64,000 nt of DNA from Vandiemenella viatica. Its lineage: Eukaryota > Arthropoda > Insecta > Orthoptera > Morabidae. The translations under genes and the position numbers were made by a program. The notes beneath the pieces are model-generated. The model was not told the DNA's origin. It made no database searches and saw only the letters and a list, made by a program, of their open reading frames with translations. Location of the stretch: assembly GCA_031002005.1 (NCBI GenBank), contig JARYHS010008074.1:267655930-267719929 (forward strand), in the 5' to 3' direction. Of the stretch, positions 34,633 to 46,720 are shown piece after piece. Every line of letters begins with the position of its first letter. Position 1 is the stretch's first letter.

Positions 34633-37345
34633 CAGCAGTTCCCAACCTACGGGGCACGACCCACGGGTGGGTTGCAGTGTGTGTTTTTGTGGGTTGCGGA
34701 ACAATCGACGTTTTTGCCACAAAAATATTTCTTTTATTTCATCTATTTAAAGAAATGTAACATGATATTTTACAAGTGCAATAATTATGAAAGCTATTAG
34801 CTTAAATCAATACTTTCTAACAGTCTGCCGGTATTATGTAATAACCTCGTTGTTAGATATACAGTGGCAGCAATCACGCAATCGTTATGGCAACCCCTGA
34901 ACACACCCTCTCCCACCATGCTCAACAGTAGAGATGCGCACGCCTACCACCTGCAATTTTACTTCTCTCATTGTCATCATCTTGTTTATTCTTGAATCGA
35001 AAGTAATTGATCAATTGAGTCTATTTCTGTTTCTGAGAGTGAGTTGCTGCTTGCGTTTTTTTTATTTTTATTATTTTTTTTTAATTGAGAGTGGATTTAA
35101 TGTGATGGAAAGTTGGTTTACGACTGTATCATGCCGTAAAAGTGAGTATCCATGTGGTGAGGAAACGCCAACCTCCACGGCTAGTAGTAATAAGTTTGAA
35201 AATATTACTGAACCACAACCAAGTATTTGTAATTACAATGCAGACAGCGCAAAAAATCAAAAGACATATCTGCAAAAGTATAACCTGGATTACTTGAAAT
35301 ACAGGTTTGTTTTTTCGGGTACTGAAGAGGAGCCAATACCTCAGTGCGTGATTTGTTGTGAAAATTTGTCCAATAAAAGCATGAAGCCATTAAAACTTGA
35401 AAGGCATTTGTCAACCAAGCATCCTGAGTACACAGGTAAGCCTCTTGAATTCTTTCAAAATAAAAAACAAAATTATCTTTTGACCAAATCTACAATGTAA
35501 AAGTCGTTGTCAGGCCAACAAAACAAACTACCATAGCTTCTTTCTAAATATCCTTGTTAATAGCAAAGCAGGGAGCTGCTCACACAGTAGGTAAGGAACT
35601 GATTTTACCAGCAGCAAAAATAATATCTAATACTTTGTTTGATGGAAAAATGTCAAAAAGAATAAGTGAAATCCCTTTATCAAACACACTGTAAAAAGGA
35701 GAGTCGATGAAATGTCTAATTGGGTTGAGGAAACAACGATTTCAACTCTGAAGCAAAGTGATTATTTTTCACTTCAAATTGATGAAAGCATAGATGTTGC
35801 TGCTCAGACAAATTCATTAACTTCTGTTCATTTTGAGTTCAACAATTCTGTGGAAGAAGAAATGTTGTTTAGCAAGTCCTTGCCCACAATAAACATGCAC
35901 TCAATGTAGTGTACCTGACAATGCAAGGAAGGGATAGCCATAGATTTTTGTCCAGGAAAAAGTTGATGCAATGATTAAAAAACTTTAACAAGTAGAAGAA
36001 AATAGTTTTCATGCATTCCCTGTCTTGCATGACTTCCTCGAATCAAATGAAATAAGAGTCAACAAGGAAACTGCAAATGTCATCAAAGAGCACCTTGAAA
36101 CCTTGGTGTCTGCCCTCAAGTAATTTTTTTTTTTCAATAAATTATAAGTAAGTTGTAGTCCTTATTATTTTCAAATAGTATTTCTTCTATATTTCAAGTA
36201 CCCATAAGAATTTTAAATTTTGTTATATGTTAAAAAGTGAAATGTGCCCTATTCGTTTATTAATAATTGTTTTAGGAGCTACTTTCCAAAAATTGACAAT
36301 TGTTACTTTTGGATAAGAAATTATTTTTGAAAAGGAACATTTGAAAGGCCCAAAACTCTCAACAGCAGAAGAAAACTCGCTAATAGATCTATCTTGCGAT
36401 TCTTCTTTAAAGACAATTTTCAAGTTAAATTCCTTCATTTCCTTTTGTATTAATGTACAAGAAGAGAATCCAGTAACCTCTAAATTAGCTGTGAAGATCT
36501 TGATGCCATTCAACACGACATACTTGTGTGAACAAGCTTTTTCTGCTTTATTGTTTTTGAAAAACAAATACAGAAATAAACTGTGCAGAAAGTGACTTAA
36601 GGTTAAAATAAAGAATGTTAACCCTGATATCGATTCCCTCATTAGTAAACACCAGTGCCAGAAATCTCATTGATTCTAAAGTTGTGTTTTTATAATAATT
36701 AAACTTATTTTTCTTTATCTTTGTAATAAAGTGTGAGGTGGCTGCACGAAGCACTACCTTATCGAGTTGACGGCTGAAATTCCAGGAATAGTTAGAACTC
36801 GACTTGCAAATAAAAATGCCACTGATGAGCCAAGTCATATCTTGGTGGAAAACACCTACAAATCCTACTTTAGTGGATGACTGGTAAGTTTACCACTGTG
36901 TTTTCCTGCTCCCAGTCTTCCATATTTTCATACATTTTGGTGAAGTAAAATACAATGGTAAATCTACCAATCAATAACTGAAATCGGTTCTGCAGGTGGT
37001 TTCCACCAAAAAACGACTTAGCAGACCAGTTGCATTTAAATATGCTGACCGAGTTACTTCTAATCGTGGAATTTCAGCAAACAACTTGGTGAGGTGATAG
37101 TCTGTGCAGCCGCCTCCCGGTCTATAATATATTTGTTGTTTTATGTATCATCCATTCTTGTTTTTGTTGATAGTATACCCTTTGCATGAAAATTTGCCTT
37201 TTCGTAGGATAGGAAAGTCGATAGCGTATTGAGGTAATACAACAGTTCCCATTCTGATATTAGATAGATTCTCATATTAGGTGGGGCACGAAAAAATGTT
37301 TTACTTAAAAGTGGGTCATGTACCAATAAAGGTTGGGAACCGCTG
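34633..37345 (+). mobile_element. hAT DNA transposon 1 (ZBED-type)
   Basis: Terminal inverted repeats CAGCAGTTCCCAACCT (left) and, on the other strand, CAGCGGTTCCCAACCT (right) are flanked by 8-bp duplications CTATAAGG (34625-34632) and CTATGAGG (37346-37353) with one mismatch. Eight-base duplications and CAG-type ends are the hAT signature. The interior carries a transposase relic with a large internal deletion. The right two-thirds is present again after the assembly gap. Confidence 0.9.
35105..36660 (+). pseudogene. hAT-1 transposase relic (ZBED/FAM200-like)
   Basis: The start ATG at 35105 gives an N-terminal BED-type zinc finger in 35105-35500: PQCVICCENLSN (Cys pair) followed by LERHLSTKHPEY (His pair), as in ZBED/SCAND3-like hAT proteins. 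After a stop, the catalytic-domain start appears at 35540-35900 (RISEIPLS, then DYFSLQIDESIDVA, holding the first catalytic Asp). The middle is missing. The C-terminal dimerisation block is at about 36330-36650 (LMPFNTTYLCEQAFSAL). Three blocks in order with stops between them mark an internally deleted, inactive gene. Confidence 0.82.
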
Positions 37346-37353
37346 CTATGAGG

Positions 37354-38040
37354 TATTATCAATACCAACAAAGATAGGGAAACTAAAACTATCACTGAAG
37401 AAAGAATGCGTACAATGATAATTCACAGATTTTAGACATCCAGCACCTGCTTAAACATAACCTCTGTGCCAATTCTATACTTGCCACAACCAATACTGCA
37501 TTTCTTTACAAACACCACCATTGCCTAATTGCCATGGAATGTTTTCTAGATCAACATTCTCCACATATCCTTCTTACTATTGTTTTACTCACGTCCCTAA
37601 AACTTTAAACCCACTTAATTTTTGCATATCAAAGAGTTAACAATAATTCTAAGGTACTGCTATGGATAATAGCATGGCACTAACTATCTGTGATCACTCT
37701 TATGAGACAGACTAACAGATATTACTTTTATGTTCTGAACACAATGAGAGGATAACATTTTGAACCTTTGATAACATTTATTCCTGCCATATGCTGAATA
37801 TCAGTTGGTACAATTTCCATGCCCATACCATCTTCCAAGATGTTGATTGACCAACACAAAACAAATTTCGATTTAAACTATTTGTGATGGAGTGTACACC
37901 ACAACAACAATTTCCTTAATAATGTGTTTTGACATTTCATGAATTTTTATTTTATCTTCTTCCAATGATTTAGGTGGATTCTTCAGCACTTAATATGAGA
38001 TTTTTTTTTTTTCAATCTCTGGCTATCTAGCCTCCAAAAG
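37354..38040. other. Unassigned DNA between hAT-1 and PLE
   Basis: AT-rich; no RT or other domain recognised. A T run at about 38001-38012 precedes the PLE fragment. Confidence 0.4.
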
Positions 38041-38069
38041 AAGACGTCAACTTATGCCATGATATTAAA

Positions 38070-38558
38070 GTGCCAACAAAATTCGGCTGTCTCCCATACA
38101 TACAAGATATCACAGACCGGATTGGGAAACTGTTAAAGCGGGTGGAGGTGCGAATAGTATGTAAGAATATCTGCAAACTTGGTCAGTCACTAACCAAGGT
38201 AAAAGACAGAATACACCCACGCCAGCTTACGGGTGTTTACAAAATCCCCTGCAGCTGTGGCAGTATTTATATCAGCGAGACAGGTTGCACTGTGGCAGAG
38301 AGACTTAAAGAACATATCTGCCACTACAAATATAACAACAGTGACATATCCGCCATAGTCCGCCATGCTATTAATACCGGACATGAAATAAATTTTCAAG
38401 AAACGAGGCTACTGTGGAGAGAAGACCAGTGGTGGCCCCGACGGGTGAAAGAGGCAGCAGAAAATTTAAAGAATACCAACAACATCAACAAAGATAGTGG
38501 CCTTTTACTCTGCGATGCTTGGCGCTCATTGCTATGTCAACATAAACAGTATCTCTGA
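38070..38558 (+). pseudogene. Penelope-like element C-terminus with GIY-YIG endonuclease
   Basis: An open frame of 162 codons. The first ~55 residues match the end of the PLE reverse transcriptase region (LPYIQDITDRIGKLLKR). A GIY-YIG endonuclease follows: GVYKIPCSCGSIYISETG holds the GIY (as GVY) and YIG (as YIS) motifs. The conserved Arg is in AERLKEH, the Glu in VKEAAENL, and the Asn in the NTNNINKD block. GIY-YIG nucleases in PLEs cut the target DNA that primes reverse transcription. The RT core is absent upstream, so this is a 5'-truncated copy. The frame is intact here but broken in the second copy at 57955-58456. The listed Met is not the natural start. Confidence 0.85.
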
Positions 38559-38591
38559 CAAAGGCTGTAGGATACCAGCCGAAAGCTCAGG
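38555..38591 (+). ncRNA. Hammerhead-like core at PLE 3' end
   Basis: Begins at the last PLE codons: CTGACAA, stem II GGCTG/CAGCC with an eight-base loop, then GAAA and GCTCAGG. Stem II and GAAA are canonical. The first segment departs from CUGANGA at the residue used as general acid (G to A), and I cannot find the partner strand for the remaining stem. Probably a decayed ribozyme. Confidence 0.5.
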
Positions 38592-38644
38592 TAATGAAAT
38601 AAACAACGCGGCATAACCCGAAAGTCTATTAATCATGAAAAAGT

Positions 38645-38800
38645 CTGTATTCCCTTAAGCTTTAAATTAACTGCCAGCTTGTGATTATATTTATCTCTTC
38701 CCTTCTGATAACTATTCAAAACACCTACCAATATTTCTCTAAGACTCATCATCAACAAATGCCTCACACATTTGCAACTCTCATTCTACCCTCTCCAGTC
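38645..38800. repeat. Dispersed repeat family member 1
   Basis: Contains ACTGCCAGCTTGTGATTATA followed by CTCTTCCCTTCTGATAACTA, matching the middle of the family copy at 53770-54125 (GTGCCAGCTTGTGGTCATGG). It is diverged and boundaries are approximate. Confidence 0.5.
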
Positions 38801-38954
38801 TTCCAATGAAACCCATGATCAGTCACAGTCAGTTCTATGCCAGCCTTGAACTCCAAAAACATGTGCTACAAATTCCAATGAAACCCATGATCAGTCACAG
38901 TCAGTTCTATGCCAGCCTTGAACTCCAAAAACATGTGCTACAAATTCCAATGTT
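38801..38954 (+). repeat. 72-bp tandem duplication
   Basis: The 72-bp unit starting CCAATGAAACCCATGATCAG occurs at 38803-38874 and 38875-38946 without a mismatch, with the start of a third copy (CCAATG). The identical arrangement recurs at 58698-58851. It is a recent tandem duplication within the dispersed-repeat neighbourhood. Confidence 0.9.
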
Positions 38955-39224
38955 TTCCACCCCCTCTTCCTTGAAAAAAGATTTTTCTTCTTGAAACCAT
39001 TTCTATTTCCTATAACATGGTTCAGTAAAGCCTGCAACCTCAGCCGACATGTGGTCCACAAGTACCAATCTCCAATTTCAATAATATAGTACACTTAGTA
39101 TTACCCCTAAATAAATTGTAAGAATTTAATTTTGGATATCATGGTACATTGTATGCCTTGCTGGCAAATTACTTACAAACTTCCTATTCCAATTTCACTA
39201 TTTTAATCTTTATTATTTTAAATT

Positions 39225-39490
39225 CTTAGAGTGCAATATAACCAGCTAAATTTTGCACAGTTTAATTCTAAATTCCTTTAGTGTTACTCCCTTCATAATT
39301 TATTCTATTCCCTGATGCCTTGCCTAAAAAGTGAAATATTTCCTCTGCTAATGTTTAGTAATGCTTGACTCTTCCCTTCCATATAATAAACCATAATTCT
39401 GCTACCTTTATCCATCCAAATCTCATCACCAATATATGCCTTAAGCACCCCAAGCACTCTCTTCACCCATGTCCCAGTGACTACCTATAA
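39225..39490. repeat. Dispersed repeat family member 2
   Basis: Shares with 53770-54125 the series ATTTATTCTATTCCCTGATG, CCTTGCCTAAAAAGTGAAAT, CTTCCCTTCCATATAATA, then CTCATCACCAATATATGCC. Diverged copy; ends just before the Helitron start at 39501. Confidence 0.55.
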
Positions 39491-41982
39491 AGGTCCTACA
39501 TCTATATCTATAAAATGAGAAAGTTTGGATGTACTTCTGCAATCAATCACGCCTTAATAACTCAACATATTTAAATGAAATTTGGCATGAAGTCAGTTAA
39601 TTGTGTGCGAAGTGACAGAGGATAGATGTTATCCACAAAACGCATAGTTCTTTAGAAATTGTCATTAATATCAATTCGCAAACAACATAGAGTTTCCTAC
39701 TTCGAAGACAGCCGTGCAATGTTTGCTCTTTGCTTGTTACATCAATCGCAAACACTACTTTTCAGAAATAAAAGCAAAAACCTTCTTACATATGCAAGTT
39801 TGTGTTTAGTTTAAAAGCCATAAAACCGGTTCACTTGACAAATAATAGTTTTGAAGCAGGAAATATAAATCTGTACTTAACCATAACATAAACAAAAAAA
39901 TTGTTGTTAAGTTCGCAAAGAGATGTTTTCATTTGTGTACATAATATAGTATGATATCTCAAATATTACACCATAATTTCGTTCGTAATGTATGGTCATA
40001 ATAAGTGTGAGAAATCAGACCTTGGAAAAAAATAAAAATAAAAAAAAACAACGAAAATGCTATGAGTATACCAGTACGAAAGTCAGTTTACTAAAAGTGC
40101 AAAATGCCAGTGCCCGAAATGTCATATTTATAAAAATATAACAGATTCCATTCTATCTCAGTTTAATTTATTACCTGGATGTCTTCGTTTTTGCTACTAC
40201 ACAGTCTCTGTAATATTACAAATTATTTTTGCCACAATTTAAAACTTAACTAACCCTTTTTTGTTCAAAATTTTTGTATAAATCAGTACAAATAGTAGAC
40301 TATGATTCAAGAAACAGTGCTTTAGTTACTGTTTAATTTATACAAATATCAAATAAATCATTCATTTAAAACAAATGTATTCAATGGTCTAATGTAGAAA
40401 CTTATTATTTCATGAAGCAATATTGGAAGTCGTTTAGAAGATGATACACCTCATTTACACAGAGCTTATGAAAGCTGCTTATTTATTACTAATAATCACT
40501 AAATTCCTTCTGCCTTATGCTGTAACAAAAACATTCTGGTCCAGGCAGCATTTCAACTTAACCACTATCTCTGCTAATATTGCCGATATAAAATCAAATG
40601 ATAAGAACACACCTCAATACATTAAATGCATTGGATTTCGAGTAGTAACAGAATTTTCTAAATCAAGACTCCTAAATAGTTTAGCATAAATTACCGTCAC
40701 ATTTAATTTCATTATACACCTTACTAAATCACGAGCAGTAACAGTCACTTTATCGCGATGTAAACTTGACCAGGAATATTAATGAAAGTTGTCTTAGAGT
40801 TGTAGAGAATTGTGGACTTTCTGTTGTACACTGTAAATTTTTAATTACGTTACTGCAATAATTGTAATAATGGTGACAACATTGTTCATGCAGCTGAATG
40901 TTTCAAATGTATTCAGTATTTAATTTACTGCGTTTTTACGAGCTCCACATTTTCTGCGTCATTATTTGTGTTCATTTAGTATCGTGATCTGAAATAATAA
41001 GTCAAGTTTATTTCACCATTCATGATGTTACTAACATGCAATATAGTGAATGTATTAATGCGCGAGTGATAGAAGCTTTCTAGCAGTGTTATTAGCAGAG
41101 TTTGTGACTTGGTTGAAATGTAGCCTGGGCCAAAATGAGAACTGAAACATTATTAGTTATTTAAGCTTCTTTCATGAACACCATTTTAGTGATGTCATGT
41201 ATTGCTTTATAATGATATTGTATCAAAAGATGTATAATAAGCTTGGATGACTTAGCAGAACAGGTGCCATTGCCCGAAGTAAATTTTTGAAATTTATGAA
41301 TGTTTTATTCAGATAGTGGAGTGTCAGACAAGCAGAGTGGTGATTTGCCGAAAGACAGAGGCAGCCCTAGCAATTTTTTCAGGTGGTGCAAGATCTCATT
41401 GTGGCGCCCCAAGTGTTCAGTCACTTATTCATGTTTAAGGTGTTCCTATAGAGAGACTGAAGATAACATACATTTTTTTTGTAAATGTTTGTATGTTTTA
41501 ACTGTTTCACGTCAAAACGACTGAACAGCTTAGGATAGAATTTGAAATAATGTATTGGCAATCTACTTTTATCCCGATCGAAAAAGTAGTTCCCGTGGGA
41601 TTTAAATACGAATACATGTATGAATGCGTTATGTATTCCACTCGAGCAAAGCCGTTGGCAGACAGTCTTTATATATTAATAATAACTCAAAACTCAGAAT
41701 AGTATAGGGTAGCAGCAAAATGAATGATAAACAACAACTGCAAAAAGGAACACCATATGTTTGAAAAAGTTTATTTAAGCTACTAAGGCGTTCCCAAATC
41801 TCACAACATGTATCCATCAAATTCACATAGTTTTTAATTATTATTTTTTTTAAATAAGCAAATGAGGAAATAAAAACATAACTAAAAGACCTAGATTGCC
41901 ATCTTACTCGCTTTTGTCCTCGGGCAATATTATTTTCTATAAGTGAAATCTCAAGATCTGACAGTCTATCTAGAGTCTGCGT

Positions 41983-43370
41983 TTACCATAAATAAGTTCT
42001 GATATGTTTTAATTTACTGAAACTTAGTTCTCCCTTAACGACAGTTACAGGTGTGGTTGGAAAAATTCGAAGTGCTATCCGCACATTCGGAAACATATCC
42101 TGCCAACCATTTTGTTTCATAAGTTGAACTTTTATTAGTTCTGCTGATTCAAGCCCCATCAACAATAGTTTCAGTTAGAAAGCTCCTCAATCAATTCACA
42201 ACCGGATATGTCACATTTTTCTCAATCAATTAAACTTATTTCTAAATGTGCGCAGAATTTGACTTTTCAGAAATTGTTTCGATAATGTGTAAGAACGAAA
42301 CTGTATCATTAAATCTGGATAGTTTTATGAGTTGAGTGACCAGCGCTTTCTCAATTGGATCGATCATCTGCCAAAACACGTTCATTGTAAACAGTTCTTA
42401 TGGATCCAGTTGCTATTTCATCTACGGCCGCATACTAAAAAAAAATCTTTGGTTTCTTTGGTATCTTATTGTCTCGATAATTAGAATACATCTCACCCTT
42501 AGAAGCAATTTCTCTAGCTGTTATCAGAGCAGACGAATAACCCTGGTATTCTTTCTCAAATTCCGAGCTGTTTTCCAGCAATTGTGAAGCGTTTCGTAAA
42601 TCCTCTTTCAGACTGCATAGCCTTGCTTAGAATATTTAATTGAAACAATGAACTTGAATTGATCCATGATCTGACTCAGGGACAAGGCCTCTGTTGAAAT
42701 AATTCGTTTCCAGAAGGGCGTCGCGAACTGAAGAGTAGTGATAACGAACTACAGCAAAGCTAGAAACTCAATTCTCAGAACAGTTTTTTTAGAGATAGTC
42801 CTTTTAAGTGCTTCGATACCACTTTCCATTTCATTGTTGATCGACGGAATAGAATAGATGTTTTTAAAAGAAATCTGGACAAAAAAGGCGATTTAAGTGA
42901 TGTTTTGGCAGCACCTGCTATTACCAAAATCAATGATAGCTATGTAGATTATAAAATCCTCATAGATATTGGTTCAGAATTCTGCTTTGGACCCCTTTGT
43001 TTCTTCCTGTTATACTGGATCTGTTGTCATATCTTTGGCCTCGACAATCATTCATACCAAAATCGAACTTTTGAAAAATATCCTCGATACACAGGCCAGT
43101 GAGTCCAGCTCCAGAAGATTCACTTTCCGGTTTGTAAGCGACAAAACACTCACACTCTTGGGCTTCGTCTTCGTTAGTGTCAACAAAAACAATGTTAAAG
43201 ATAATTGTTCGACGCGACTGACATCAGGAGTTCAAGTCAGTGTAATGGAAAAGTATTTAGATGACTTATCCACAGTCAAATTTTTATCACGAACTTCTTT
43301 CATTTTTAATGTGTTTGCTTTCTGTATTGTTTCCGAGACTGAAATGAACAAAATTAGCAAGTGATGCTCA
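41983..43370 (-). pseudogene. hAT-2 transposase relic, core and C-terminus
   Basis: Read on the minus strand from 43370. The block DKSSKYFSITL, stop, TPDVSRVEQLSLTL (about 43260-43200) matches the catalytic-domain start of ZMYM-like hAT transposases. The C-terminal dimerisation block at 42165-41983 contains FPNVRIALRIFPTTPVTV and SFSKLKHIRTYL, very close to the family pattern. Many stops and frameshifts lie between. The N-terminal part is displaced to 46200-46720 by inserted DNA. Confidence 0.78.
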
Positions 43371-44139
43371 CATGTTCAATTTTTTTTGCCTGATGGTCGA
43401 TAGATAAAGCGTTTCTTATTATGTTTTTGGAGCCAAACACCATCAGTAAAAGCCTGCGGAATTACAAACTCAAAAGTTTTAATTACAATATGAAACAGTA
43501 GGCTTATATATTAAAATAAAACAAATGATAAAAGATGATTAAGATCACCAAAGCAAGCAATAAAGAATGATTAAAAACACAATAGTGGTTATTAACACAC
43601 GGATGTGAACAGGAAGACAATGACTAATATATTTTTATGTATTCTTATTTTTATTTTTGCACTAGCTGACCCGGCAATGCTTCACTATTGCTGGACTTGA
43701 GTAGGCACATAGATTAAATGAAAAAATATTTACAATTAAATTTTAAACTGCTGTTTCATTCATTTTCAGTTGGAAAGGGTGAGAGGGGATGCGCTTTGGA
43801 AAATATATGCAGGCAGTATTTTTCTCTTTGTTTCACAGTATAAGTGTGCAAATTCCCATTGAAATCATATGAAATATGTGGTTTTGTCTAAATTATGGGG
43901 AGGAGGGGTGGGTTTTTTAATTTTTTTGACAGGAACCATTTTCGACATCCCCTTGACAATTCACCATAGCTTCGCCGTAATCGGACGAACGGTTTACGGG
44001 TTTGTTTAAATTATGGGGTGTTATGGGGAAGAGGGGGTAATTAAGGTGGTAGAAAGAGATGAGAGGGATTGGGTTTTTGTGAAATTAATGTGTACAGTAT
44101 TTCTCTCTCTTTTTTAAACTATAAGTGTACAAATTCTTA

Positions 44140-44900
44140 TCTTAATCGGATAAAAAATGTGGTTTGCCTAATTCATGGGGTGAAAACGTAATGGGGTTGG
44201 AAGGGGGAGAGGGGATGAATATTCAGAAACCATACGTAAGCAGTTTTTTTCTGTTTGTTTTAAAGTATAAGTGTATAAATTTTTATCTAAATCGGATAAA
44301 AAAATGTGGTTTGCCTAAATTATGGGGTAAAAACGTAATGGGGTTGGAAAGGGGGAGAGGGGATGAATATTCAGAAACCATACATAGGCAGTATTTTTCT
44401 GTTTGTTTTAAAGTGTAAGTGTACAAATTCTTATCTAAATCGGATAAAAAATGTAGTATTGCCTAAATTATGGGGTAAAAACGTAATGGCATTGGAAATG
44501 GGGAGAGGGGATGAATATTCGGAAACCAAACGTAGGCAGTATTTTTCTGTTTGTTTGAAACTATAAGAGTACAAATTCTTATCTAAATCGGATAAAAAAT
44601 GTGGTTTGCCTAAATTATGGGGTAAAAATGTAATGTTGGTGGAAAGGGGGAGAGGGGATGAATATTCGGAAACCATATGTTGGCAGTATTTTTCTGTTTG
44701 TTTTAAAGTATAAGTGTACAAATTCTTATCTAAATCGGATAAAAAATGTGGGTTTGCCTAAATTATGGAGTGAAAAAATTATGGGGGACAGGAGATTAAT
44801 ATTCGTATACCATATGTAGGCAGTATTTTTATGTTTGTTTTATAGTATGAGTGTACAAATTCCTATCTAAATTGGATAAAAAATGTGGTTTTGCCTAAAT
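44140..44900. repeat. Minisatellite, ~146-bp units, array 1
   Basis: CGGATAAAAAATGTGG recurs at about 44150, 44297, 44441, 44588, 44737 and 44876, each followed by TTGCCTAAATTATGGGG and a G-rich GGGGGAGAGGGGATGAATA block. There are about six units of 138-148 bp within the Helitron. Confidence 0.85.
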
Positions 44901-45479
44901 TATGGGGTGTTATGGGGAATAGGGGGTGCCATTTTGGAATTTCTTTTTTCACAGGAACCTTCGCAGACGCACACTCCAAAACTCTCCAAAGTTTCATTGC
45001 AATCTGATAAATGGTATAGGAATGCATAGAAGACGAACAAACAAACATTGATTTTTATATATAAGATTAAAGATTAAATTTTAAACTGCTGTTTCATTCA
45101 TTTTCAGTTGGAAAGGGTGAGAGGGGATGCCCTTTGGAAAACATATGCAGGCAGTATTTTTCTGTTTGTTTCAAAGTATAAGTGTGCAAATTCCCATTGA
45201 AATTATATGAAATATGTGGTTTTGTCTAAATTATGGGGAGGAGGGGAGGGTTTTTTAATTTTTTTGACAGGAACCATTTTCGACATCCCCTCGACAATTC
45301 ACCATAGCTTCGCCGTAATCGGACGAATGGTTTGCGGGTTTGTTTAAATTATGGGGTGTTATGGGGAAGAGGGGGTAATTAAGGTGGTGGAAAGAGATGA
45401 GAGGGATTGGGTTTTTGTGAAATTAATGTATACAGTATTTCTCTCCCTTTTTTAAACTTTAAGTGTGCAAATTCTTATC

Positions 45480-45940
45480 TAAATCGGATAAAAAATGTGG
45501 TTTGCCTAATTCATGGGGTGAAAACGTAATGGGGTTGGAAGGGGGAGAGGGGATGAATATTCGGAAACCATACGTAACCATTTTTTTCTGTTTGTTTTAA
45601 AGTATAAGTGTACAAATTTTTATCTAAATCGGATAAAAAATGTGGTATTGCCTAAATTATGGGGTAAAAACGTAATGGCGTTGGAAATGGGGAGAGGGGA
45701 TGAATATTCAGAAACCAAACGTAGGCTGTATTTTTCTGTTTGTTTTAAAGTATAAGTGTACAAATTCTTATCTAAATCGGATAAAAAATGTGGTTTGCCT
45801 AAATTATGGGGTAAAAACGTAATGGGGGTGGAAAGGGGGAGAGGGGATGAATATTCGGAAACCATAAGTTGGCAGTATTTTTCTGTTTGCTGTAAAGTAT
45901 AAGTGTACAAATTCTTATCTAAATCGGATAAAAATGTGGT
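45480..45940. repeat. Minisatellite, ~146-bp units, array 2
   Basis: The same unit as array 1, with landmarks at about 45486, 45631, 45779 and 45926, i.e. about four units. The difference in copy number between the two halves points to unequal exchange or replication slippage. Confidence 0.85.
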
Positions 45941-46117
45941 ATTGCCTAAATAATGGGGTGTTATGGGGAATAGGGGGTGACATTTTGGAAATTTTTTTTC
46001 ACAGGAACCTTCGCAGACGCACACTCAAAAACTCTCCAAAGTTTCATTGCAATCTGATAAATGGTATAGGAATGCATAGAAGACGAACAAACAAACATTG
46101 ATTTTTATATATAAGAT

Positions 46118-46189
46118 GTGGTGCGGGCCCCTTTGTGGTGCAAGCCCTTAGGCTACAGCCTCAGTAGCCTATGCCTAAATACGGCCCTG
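46118..46189 (-). repeat. Terminal fragment of another hAT-like element
   Basis: The minus strand from 46189 reads CAGGGCCGTATTTAGGC followed by a GCTTGCACC block, resembling hAT ends. To its right, 46190-46197 (CCAGGAAG) lies within hAT-2 transposase sequence, and ACAGGAAG occurs at 43609-43616. These may be an 8-bp target duplication of an element inserted into hAT-2 that itself received the Helitron; the opposite end is not recognised. Confidence 0.4.
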
Positions 46190-46199
46190 CCAGGAAGTT

Positions 46200-46720
46200 A
46201 CCATTATTAGAAGTATTTAGTGCTTCAGATCCGAAGCTTCCTCTGAACAAGAGATTATTGCATATAAAACGAATAAATTAATTTGAGGATTATACCCATT
46301 CGTGATTTTTCGTGATCTGTATTTATAAATGCTGGTCTATTATACTAATGTTCTTTAACCGAATCAACGCTTCTATCCAACGAAGCATGATGCGCTGGTA
46401 ATTTGAGAAATTTTCATGACTTTTGAGAAGCTCCGGTCATCAAATCCTTCCTTGCCCAAATAAGAGTGACACCTTCTGTTGAATAAACAACAGAAAGAAC
46501 AATATACTTTATTTACAAGATTTGAAGTAAACAAGCCATCTCCTTTTATCAGTTTTTACATTTGGTTTTATTCTTTGAAAATGCATATTCGAAAAATGAC
46601 GTCGATGATTTTTTTGGTGATTTTTTCCGCTGCTCAAATAATTCTGGCTGCCGAGTCAAAGACAGACCATTCTGAAATATCATCACAAATTGTTCTTTGA
46701 CCAGGCGACGGTGGTGGTGT
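46200..46720 (-). pseudogene. hAT-2 transposase relic, N-terminal part
   Basis: The minus strand holds, in several frames, PSPGQRTICDDISEW (about 46720-46670), KRRWLVYFKSC (about 46548-46516), NYQRIMLRWIEALIRLK (about 46420-46350) and LLFRGSFGSEALN (about 46250-46210). This series, in this order, is typical of the TTF-type zinc finger and following region of ZMYM/52-kDa-repressor-like hAT transposases. It continues at 43370 beyond the inserted DNA. Confidence 0.7.

Larger units (their letters stand above)
43662..46116 (-). mobile_element. Non-autonomous Helitron with tandem 5' parts, minus strand
   Basis: On the minus strand it starts TCTTATATATAAAAATCAAT at 46116 after an A and ends ...CCGGGTCAGCTAG at 43662 before a T, as Helitrons do. 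A second internal start-like sequence lies at about 45064 (+), so the element is a partial head-to-tail duplication: 43662-45064 is one unit with both ends, and 45066-46116 is a second unit lacking the 3' end. Each unit is filled with ~146-bp subrepeats. No protein is encoded. A copy begins at 63548 and runs off the window. Confidence 0.8.

Noticed and set aside
44164..44721. Repeating reading frames (plus and minus) of 67-96 codons
   Set aside because: Products of the ~146-bp Helitron minisatellite read in different frames; not genes.
43609..46197. ACAGGAAG / CCAGGAAG as a target duplication of a complete hAT element
   Set aside because: Only a right hAT-like end is seen; the left side after 43616 does not begin with a matching CAG terminus, so the pair may be coincidence.
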